NCBI GenBank assembly: GCA_904502235.1
Contig: CAJGDP010000045.1
Coordinates: 1-12,265, forward strand
DNA from: an uncultured Bacteroidaceae bacterium
GTDB lineage: Bacteria > Bacteroidota > Bacteroidia > Bacteroidales > Bacteroidaceae
DNA: 12,265 nt
Direction of reading: 5' to 3'
The translations under genes and the position numbers were made by a program. The first letter of the stretch is position 1; each line of letters starts with the position of its first letter. Shown one piece after another: positions 7,000 to 12,265 of the stretch. Under the pieces are notes generated by a model. That model was not told the DNA's origin, made no database searches, and saw only the letters and a list, made by a program, of their open reading frames with translations.

Positions 7000-7030
7000 C
7001 AAAGATAAATATAACGCTTCTTTATTCCAA
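7000..7030 (-). promoter_or_regulatory. Bacteroidetes-type promoter for the radA operon
   Basis: Read on the minus strand, TATCTTTG (complement of 7000-7007) is a perfect match to the -7 consensus TAnnTTTG. TTGG (complement of 7027-7030) stands at the -33 position with a spacer of about 19 bp. Transcription would start near 6993, leaving a leader of about 57 bases before the radA ATG at 6936. Confidence 0.6.
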
Positions 7031-7087
7031 TAATTATTAATAATTTCGCAAAAGAGAAATGTGTGAATTCCATAAAACAATTCTGTA

Positions 7088-8089
7088 ATGAAGTTATATT
7101 CCGACACTTCCATGATATACGAGGGAATGGCAAATTCCCTGTTCCTTGTAGAGGGAACGGCAGATGCCGTTTTCAATGGGTATATCAGGGACAAGCGAAT
7201 GCGCATAGCCTCATCGCTACGACGTAAGGGTGTGGATGTCGAGCGGTTCAATATAGTATCGCCTGCGACTTTGGATAGCGGTGCTGTAAGAGAACTTATA
7301 CTGCGTCAGCATCCAATGCTTGACGAAGGTGGACTGTTGCAGAAAATGGAGGAGTATGGCAACTCATGCAAGGCGCAGAGCAGAAGCCGTCTGATGTTCA
7401 TTGGCGACGTGGGTTACAATGCCGAAGGTTGTAGCGAGGTAAAAGTATTCTGTGAGGACGATTTGGGAACTACGGAAGTTGAATTCTCCTTTAAAATGAA
7501 TGCTTTCCTGAGCGGGATAGCGGAATATTATGCCGGTGAAAGAAAAAATACTATGACGCTTTCGGGTGGCATAAGATATAAATTCCCCGATTCCTATGAG
7601 CAGGATGCTCTCCGCGAACAGGACAATTACGAGTGTCTGTGCAATGATATCCTCGCCGAGAGTATATGCGGTTGCGGAAATGCAGAGGTGAGTCCTATAA
7701 TGTTCGACGATGATTTCAACATCTCGTTGCCCCTGTATCCCAATGTATCAATAACGTTGGAACCGTTACCCAAGGCTTTGTATATACTGTTCCTACATCA
7801 CCCCGAGGGTATTGTACTCAAGGATATACAGTCTTATGAGACCGAACTTAAAAGGATATATATCCAGGTTTCGGGGCGTAAGAATCCCACGGTTATAAAC
7901 CGTATGTTCCGCGCAATAACTGACCCCACGGAAAACCTTTTGCACCAGAACCTTTCAATAATTAGAAGAAGCTTCATAAGTAAGCTGAACTACAATATAG
8001 CATGCAACTATATTCCGGCACACGGACGTACAAAAGCACATAACATTCCGTTGGAAAGCGAATATGTAATTCTCCCCGAGATTGCGTAA
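7088..8089 (+). CDS. Protein of unknown function, Bacteroidales type
   Basis: A 333-residue soluble protein with no signal peptide or membrane segment. I cannot name a characterised family. It seems to have two parts. The N-terminal part (about 1-205) includes the EGTADAVFNGYIRDKRMR segment and an Arg-rich SSLRRKG, and contains scattered Cys residues, including CGCG near 195-198. The C-terminal part (about 212-333) begins LPLYPNVSITLEPLPKALY, continues FLHHPEGIVLKDIQSYETEL and ends with a basic helical segment (IIRRSFISKLNY) and a YIPAHGRTKAHNIPLE segment. I recall this C-terminal pattern from several uncharacterised Bacteroides and Prevotella proteins, but have not verified it. The ATG at 7088 has no clear ribosome binding site. 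The gene is divergent from radA and followed by a terminator-like hairpin at 8114-8143, so it is probably transcribed alone. Codon use and composition look like its neighbours, so recent transfer is not indicated. Confidence 0.8.
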   Translation: MKLYSDTSMIYEGMANSLFLVEGTADAVFNGYIRDKRMRIASSLRRKGVDVERFNIVSPATLDSGAVRELILRQHPMLDEGGLLQKMEEYGNSCKAQSRSRLMFIGDVGYNAEGCSEVKVFCEDDLGTTEVEFSFKMNAFLSGIAEYYAGERKNTMTLSGGIRYKFPDSYEQDALREQDNYECLCNDILAESICGCGNAEVSPIMFDDDFNISLPLYPNVSITLEPLPKALYILFLHHPEGIVLKDIQSYETELKRIYIQVSGRKNPTVINRMFRAITDPTENLLHQNLSIIRRSFISKLNYNIACNYIPAHGRTKAHNIPLESEYVILPEIA

Positions 8090-8113
8090 AGTGTACTTTT
8101 GGCGGATAAGGTG

Positions 8114-8143
8114 AAACAGCAGGCATAAATGCTTGCTGTTTTT
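8114..8143 (+). terminator. Intrinsic terminator after the unknown-function gene
   Basis: AAACAGCAGGCA (8114-8125) pairs with TGCTTGCTGTTT (8130-8141), giving a 12-bp stem with one G-T wobble and a 4-base TAAA loop. The stem runs into five T residues (8139-8143). It lies 25 bp after the stop at 8089 and partly overlaps the proposed thrA -33 element. Confidence 0.65.
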
Positions 8144-8163
8144 GTCTAAAATTAATATTTTTG
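8133..8163 (+). promoter_or_regulatory. thrA: Bacteroidetes-type promoter for thrA
   Basis: TATTTTTG (8156-8163) matches the -7 consensus TAnnTTTG perfectly. TTG at 8133-8135 lies 20 bp upstream as the -33 element. Transcription would begin near 8170, giving a leader of about 38 bases before the ATG at 8208. The -33 element lies inside the right arm of the upstream terminator hairpin. Confidence 0.55.
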
Positions 8164-8174
8164 CAGATTATTAT

Positions 8175-8189
8175 TGTACACGTAGTACA
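8175..8189. promoter_or_regulatory. Inverted repeat in the thrA leader
   Basis: TGTAC (8175-8179) and GTACA (8185-8189) are perfect inverted arms around 5 bases (ACGTA). The element starts just after the predicted transcription start and ends 18 bp before the thrA ATG. It could be an operator half-site pair. The arms are short, so chance is a real alternative. Confidence 0.25.
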
Positions 8190-8207
8190 TGTAAAACTGA
8201 TTGATAG

Positions 8208-10646
8208 ATGAAAGTAATGAAATTCGGCGGAACATCAGTTGGTTCCGTAAACAGCATATTGAATCTCAAACGTATTGTCGAGAATGCCGCAAAGGACGAG
8301 AATGTCATCGTTGTGGTATCGGCTCTCGGTGGCATAACCGACAAACTCATAAAGACTGCCGAACTTGCAGTTGCCGGCGATGAGGCTTTCAAGGATGAAC
8401 TCCAGCAGATAGTAACACGTCATCATGAGCTTATATACAGCATTATTCCATGCGAGGAAAAACGTGTAGAATTGTTGCAGGATGTCAATATGTTGCTCAG
8501 CGAACTTGACAACATCTATCATGGACTTGCGCTTATAAACAACATGACACCCAAGTCCGAGGCTACTATCGTTAGCTATGGCGAAAGATTGTCGAGCCGT
8601 ATCGTAACCGCGCTCATCGATGGCGCAGTACGCTACAATGCACGTAAATTCATCAAGACCGAGGTAAAGCACAGCAAGAATATCCTTGCAAGCGATGAAA
8701 CTGAAAAACTCATACATTGTCATTTCGACAATAGTACCGACGGAATAATAATAGTTCCCGGATTCATTTCACAGGACAAGGAGAGCGAGGAGATAACAAA
8801 CCTGGGACGTGGCGGAAGCGACTATACGGCAGCCATCATTGCGGCAACACTCAAAGCCGACATGCTTGAAATATGGACCGATGTGGATGGTTTCATGACA
8901 GCCGACCCACGCGTCATAAACAATGCATATACAATCCGCCACCTCAGTTATGTTGAGGCAACAGAACTTTGTAACTTTGGCGCAAAGGTTGTTTATCCAC
9001 CAACAATCTACCCCGTATTCAAGGCGAATATTCCAATCATGATAAAGAACACCTTCAACCCCGAAAGCGAAGGCACAATCATCGATGCGCACAGCGAGGA
9101 CGAAGGACGTCTCATCAAAGGAATCTCGAGCATCAACGATACCGACCTGCTTACCGTTCAAGGTCTTGGAATGGTGGGTGTAGTTGGTGTGAATCACCGT
9201 ATCTTCTGTGCACTTGCCAATGCCGGCATAAGCGTGTTCCTTGTAGCTCAGGCATCATCAGAGAACAGCACATCGCTCGGTCTGCGACATGTAGATTCGG
9301 CAAAGGCATGCGAGGTGCTCAATAAAGAGTTCGAGAAGGAGATTTCAATGGGACTCATGGAGAGCGTGCATGCAACAGGCGACCTTTCCACCGTAGCCAT
9401 AGTGGGCGAGAACATGCGTCATAATGCAGGTATCATAGGTAAACTGTTCCAGACATTGGGACGTAACGGTATAAATGTTATTGCATGTGCACAAGGTGGT
9501 CAGGAGACCAATATATCGTTTGTGATAAAGTCCGACCTGTTGCGTAAGACACTTAATGTGATACACGACTCGTTCTTCTTGTCGGAATACAAGGTGCTAA
9601 ACCTCTTTATCTGCGGTATAGGAACAGTGGGCGGAAGTCTCATCGAACAGATAGCATCGCAGCAGGAAAAACTGAAGCGCGAACATGGTCTGAAACTAAA
9701 TATCGTGGGCATTGCAAACAGCAGCCGTGCAATCTTCGACCGCGAAGGTCTTGAACTCGACAACTATCGTGCAAGACTGGCAGAGAGCAAGGAGTGTAAT
9801 CTGGATACTTTGCGTGCCGAGATAATAAAGATGAATATTTTCAATTCCGTATTCGTGGACTGTACAGCAAATCCGAATGTGGCGTCGTTGTATGGCGATA
9901 TGCTGTCGCACAACATCAGCGTTGTAGCGGCAAATAAGATAGCAGCTTCTTCGGAATATTCCACATACAGCAATCTCAAGCACATAGCACGTCAGCGCAA
10001 TATCAAGTTCCTGTTCGAAACCAATGTGGGCGCAGGCTTGCCAGTCATAAGTACAATAAACGACCTCATCAACAGTGGCGACAAGATTCTTAAGATTGAA
10101 GCCGTGTTGAGCGGAACACTGAACTTCATATTCAACGTATTGAGCGAAGATGTGCCCATGAGCAAAGCTGTTCAGCTTGCAAAGGAGAAGGGCTACAGCG
10201 AACCCGACCCACGTATCGACCTCAGCGGAAAGGATGTGATAAGGAAACTTGTTATCCTTGCGCGTGAAGCCGGATATTCAATAGAGCAGAGCGATGTAGA
10301 AGCCAACCTGTTTATTCCACAGGAACTCTTCGACGGAACACTCGACAACTTTTGGACAAGACTGCCCGAACTCGATGCGCACTTCGAGGAAGAGCGCAGG
10401 AAACTTGTTGCAGAGAGAATGCATTGGCGTTTCATTGCCAAGTACGAGAACGGCAAGGGAAGCGTATCGCTCAGCAAGGTAGATGAACGTCATCCGTTCT
10501 ACCACCTCGAAGGAAGCAACAACATCATATTGCTTACAACCGAACGCTATAAGGAGTATCCTATGCTCATCCAGGGATATGGCGCAGGTGCAGGTGTAAC
10601 CGCAGCCGGAGTCTTTGCCGACATCATGCGAATAGCAAATATCTAA
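8208..10646 (+). CDS. thrA: Bifunctional aspartokinase / homoserine dehydrogenase
   Basis: An 812-residue fused enzyme catalysing the first and third steps from aspartate towards threonine, methionine and (via aspartate semialdehyde) lysine. The N-terminal aspartokinase domain starts MKVMKFGGTSVG (Lys5 and the GGTS loop for nucleotide and aspartate binding), with GRGGSDYTA at 200-208. Two ACT-type regulatory domains occupy about 310-460 (for example LLTVQGLGMVGVVGV and STVAIVGENMRHNAG). The homoserine dehydrogenase begins at about 465 with GIGTVG (470-475) for NAD(P) and includes the substrate motif GYSEPDPRIDLSGKD (662-676). Length and domain order match E. coli ThrA (820 residues). Feedback inhibition by threonine is known for the family and inferred here. 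The ATG at 8208 is the first codon of the kinase motif. The gene is followed after 10 bp by a convergent sigma gene, so no thrB or thrC partner lies directly downstream. Confidence 0.97.
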   Translation: MKVMKFGGTSVGSVNSILNLKRIVENAAKDENVIVVVSALGGITDKLIKTAELAVAGDEAFKDELQQIVTRHHELIYSIIPCEEKRVELLQDVNMLLSELDNIYHGLALINNMTPKSEATIVSYGERLSSRIVTALIDGAVRYNARKFIKTEVKHSKNILASDETEKLIHCHFDNSTDGIIIVPGFISQDKESEEITNLGRGGSDYTAAIIAATLKADMLEIWTDVDGFMTADPRVINNAYTIRHLSYVEATELCNFGAKVVYPPTIYPVFKANIPIMIKNTFNPESEGTIIDAHSEDEGRLIKGISSINDTDLLTVQGLGMVGVVGVNHRIFCALANAGISVFLVAQASSENSTSLGLRHVDSAKACEVLNKEFEKEISMGLMESVHATGDLSTVAIVGENMRHNAGIIGKLFQTLGRNGINVIACAQGGQETNISFVIKSDLLRKTLNVIHDSFFLSEYKVLNLFICGIGTVGGSLIEQIASQQEKLKREHGLKLNIVGIANSSRAIFDREGLELDNYRARLAESKECNLDTLRAEIIKMNIFNSVFVDCTANPNVASLYGDMLSHNISVVAANKIAASSEYSTYSNLKHIARQRNIKFLFETNVGAGLPVISTINDLINSGDKILKIEAVLSGTLNFIFNVLSEDVPMSKAVQLAKEKGYSEPDPRIDLSGKDVIRKLVILAREAGYSIEQSDVEANLFIPQELFDGTLDNFWTRLPELDAHFEEERRKLVAERMHWRFIAKYENGKGSVSLSKVDERHPFYHLEGSNNIILLTTERYKEYPMLIQGYGAGAGVTAAGVFADIMRIANI

Positions 10647-10656
10647 ATGATTCCTG

Positions 10657-11163
10657 TTACTTGCGGAAATCCTTGAGCAGAGACTGTAGTTGCTGTCGGG
10701 TGAAGAATATGCGGCTTTTGACTGTTCCCAACGGAAGTCCGAGCCTGTCGGCAATCTCGCGATACTTGAATCCCGAGATATGCATCAGGAACGGAATCCT
10801 GTAGTCGCGTGGCAACCCATATACCACACGGTAAATCTCCTTGCTGTCGTAACTGTTTTCCGTTATGTAATTCTCGAATTCACGCGGTTGGTTTATGTGA
10901 AACATATTATCCGTATGGTCGATAAAGGTCTGGTCGCGTATGACCTTGCGGTAGTTGTTGATGAAGATATTACGCATTATGGTATATACCCACCCTTTGA
11001 AATTGGTGTCGGGAGTATACTTCTCCATATTGCCCAAAGCTTTCAACGAGGTTTCCTGCAACAGATCGTTCGCCTCTTCCTTGTCTGCTGTCAACTTATA
11101 TGCAAAACGTTGCAGTTCCGACTGTATTTCCAGCAGCTCTCTCCTGAATTTTGCAGTATCCAC
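10657..11163 (-). CDS. ECF-type RNA polymerase sigma factor
   Basis: A sigma-70 family, ECF-subfamily regulator of 168 residues that directs RNA polymerase to a set of promoters. Only regions 2 and 4 are present. Region 2 spans about 15-78 and includes KEEANDLLQETSLKAL and the WVYTIMRNIFINNYR core- and -10-binding helix. Region 4 spans about 105-165, with the helix-turn-helix GFKYREIADRLG...TVKSRIF. Between them is an Asp/Asn-rich linker. No in-frame ATG precedes region 2. I chose the GTG at 11163, which gives MDTAKFRREL and a typical family length; a TTG at 11205 would add 14 hydrophobic and basic residues. No anti-sigma factor, FecR or TonB-dependent receptor gene is adjacent, unlike many Bacteroidales ECF genes. 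The minus-strand gene converges with thrA, 10 bp apart, and lies 150 bp after the fumarase gene on the same strand. Its target genes are unknown. Confidence 0.92.
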   Translation of the reverse strand: MDTAKFRRELLEIQSELQRFAYKLTADKEEANDLLQETSLKALGNMEKYTPDTNFKGWVYTIMRNIFINNYRKVIRDQTFIDHTDNMFHINQPREFENYITENSYDSKEIYRVVYGLPRDYRIPFLMHISGFKYREIADRLGLPLGTVKSRIFFTRQQLQSLLKDFRK

Positions 11164-11262
11164 TATATTAAATTTTACTGATATTACATACTTGAAAGTA
11201 AACAAAACAAGAGGCTTTTTTGTTCGTGAATATCAGTACTTTTTTATTATAAAAGAAATCAC

Positions 11263-11289
11263 CCCCAACTTACACATGGTAGGTTGGGG
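11263..11289 (-). terminator. Probable terminator after the fumarase gene
   Basis: CCCCAACTTAC (11263-11273) pairs with GTAGGTTGGGG (11279-11289) in an 11-bp GC-rich stem with one G-T wobble and a 5-base loop. On the minus strand it comes about 24 bp after the fumarase stop (11313-11315) and is followed by GTGATTTCTTTTATAAT, a broken rather than clean T-run. It may only partly stop readthrough into the sigma gene. Confidence 0.55.
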
Positions 11290-11312
11290 ATGAACCGTTA
11301 AAAATATACTTG

Positions 11313-12265
11313 TTACTTGCAGCAGCTGCAACGTGGCTTAATCTGCTTGAAGAAGTCGTTGCCCTTGTCATCAACGAGGATGAATGCGGGGAAGTCTTCA
11401 ACTTCAATCTTCCAGATTGCTTCCATGCCGAGCTCAGGATATTCAACGCACTCGATGCTCTTTATGTTGTTCTGTGCAAGGATTGCTGCAGGACCACCTA
11501 TTGAACCAAGGTAGAAACCGCCATGTTTCTGGCAAGCGTCGGTTACCTGCTGGCTACGGTTACCCTTTGCAAGCATAATCATAGAACCGCCGTTCTCCTG
11601 GAACAGGTCGACGTATGAATCCATACGACCTGCTGTTGTGGGACCCATAGAACCGCAAGGCATGCCTGCAGGAGTCTTTGCAGGACCTGCGTAGTAGATT
11701 GGATGGTCCTTGATGTATTGTGGCAATCCTTCACCACGGTCGATGCGCTCTTTGAGTTTTGCGTGTGCGATGTCACGACCTACAATAATTGTTCCGTTCA
11801 ATGACAAGCGTGTTGCGATGGGGTACTGTGATAGCTGTGCGCAAACCTCTTTCATGGGGCGGTTCAAATCCACGCGTACAATCTCGCCCTCGCCTGCGTT
11901 GCGCAAAGCCTCGGGGATAAGTGTAGCCGGCTGGTCGTCGAGTTTCTCAATCCAAAGACCGTCCTTGTTGATTTTTGCCTTGATGTTGCGGTCGGCTGAA
12001 CAGCTTACGCCCATACCTACAGGGCAGCTTGCACCGTGGCGTGGCAAACGTACTACACGGATGTCGTGTGCAAGGTATTTACCGCCGAACTGTGCACCCA
12101 AGCCAATGTTGTGTGCCTCTTTGAGCAACTGCTCCTCGAGCTCGATGTCGCGGAATGCGCGGCCTGTCTCGTCGCCTGTTGTTGGCAGGTCGTCGTAGTA
12201 GTGTGTAGAAGCGAGTTTCACTGTGTGGAGGTTCTTCTCAGCCGATGTGCCACCGATAACAAATG
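11313..12265 (-). CDS. Fumarate hydratase, class I ([4Fe-4S]), C-terminal part
   Basis: About 316 codons of a class I fumarase (FumA/FumB type, usually about 545 residues), which reversibly hydrates fumarate to malate with an oxygen-sensitive [4Fe-4S] cluster. The frame is open to the right edge and begins inside the N-terminal domain (VIGGTSAEKNL), so the start is outside the window. GASCPVGMGVSCSADRN carries a conserved cluster-region Cys. HPIYYAGPAKTP and GPTTAGRMDSYVD are substrate and cluster motifs around the second conserved Cys region (here PAGMPCGSMG). KGNRSQQV and FYLGSIGGPAA belong to the C-terminal beta domain, and the protein ends in the Cys-rich CSCCK. From memory the protein is strikingly close to E. 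coli FumA through this region. In Bacteroidales the enzyme serves the reductive branch making succinate and propionate. It is on the same strand as, and upstream of, the sigma gene, with a hairpin between them. Confidence 0.95.
   Translation of the reverse strand, partial: FVIGGTSAEKNLHTVKLASTHYYDDLPTTGDETGRAFRDIELEEQLLKEAHNIGLGAQFGGKYLAHDIRVVRLPRHGASCPVGMGVSCSADRNIKAKINKDGLWIEKLDDQPATLIPEALRNAGEGEIVRVDLNRPMKEVCAQLSQYPIATRLSLNGTIIVGRDIAHAKLKERIDRGEGLPQYIKDHPIYYAGPAKTPAGMPCGSMGPTTAGRMDSYVDLFQENGGSMIMLAKGNRSQQVTDACQKHGGFYLGSIGGPAAILAQNNIKSIECVEYPELGMEAIWKIEVEDFPAFILVDDKGNDFFKQIKPRCSCCK

Noticed and set aside
8164..8207. A threonine leader peptide and attenuator before thrA
   Set aside because: No short open frame with runs of Thr or Ile codons is present, and the only clear terminator hairpin lies upstream of the promoter-like site.
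11164..11262. A promoter for the sigma gene on the minus strand
   Set aside because: The best candidates, such as TACTTTCA, have two or more mismatches to TAnnTTTG and lack a TTG at the right spacing.

Overview
The window reads as a chromosomal, mostly housekeeping segment of a Bacteroidales bacterium (Bacteroides/Prevotella-like). Support for this: promoter-like sites of the Bacteroidetes type (TTG about 20 bp before TAnnTTTG), A-rich leaders without clear Shine-Dalgarno sequences, fused aspartokinase/homoserine dehydrogenase, two short lipoprotein signal peptides, an ECF sigma factor of the type common in gut Bacteroidales, and a long intergenic palindrome containing GGCTTCGCC and AAGGTAG that I recognise as Bacteroidales-style dispersed repeat sequence. 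The assignment is by pattern recognition, not by a database search.

Layout: (1) 1-239, the 3' end of an unrecognised gene; (2) 240-609, a gene-free stretch with a large imperfect palindrome (307-407), a near-flanking 11-bp direct repeat and a perfect 13-bp A/T-rich inverted repeat next to the following gene; (3) 610-1383, a secreted lipoprotein nuclease of the DRGH (NUC1) type, converging with a cytidine deaminase gene (1389-1871, minus) only 5 bp away; (4) 1991-2953, a lipoprotein with a GH73-type glucosaminidase domain and two LysM repeats, ending at a strong bidirectional terminator; (5) 6936-2998 on the minus strand, a tight three-gene run radA - FAD-dependent dehydrogenase - manA, with its own promoter-like site at 7000-7030; (6) 7088-8089, a conserved-looking protein of unknown function; (7) 8208-10646, thrA, preceded by a terminator hairpin, a perfect -7 box and a small inverted repeat; (8) 10657-11163 minus, an ECF sigma factor with a non-ATG start and no adjacent anti-sigma gene; (9) 11313-12265 minus, the C-terminal part of a class I [4Fe-4S] fumarase running off the right edge.

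How the genes fit together: there is no phage, integrative element, CRISPR array, rRNA or tRNA that I can see. Functions are mixed: envelope and extracellular turnover (nuclease, glucosaminidase), nucleoside salvage (cdd), recombination (radA), mannose/fructose interconversion (manA), aspartate-family amino acid synthesis (thrA), TCA or fumarate metabolism (fumarase) and regulation (sigma). I do not see a convincing new multi-gene system. The items most worth following up are the orphan protein at 7088-8089, the palindromic element at 307-407 and the apparently single-gene thrA unit with its structured leader.
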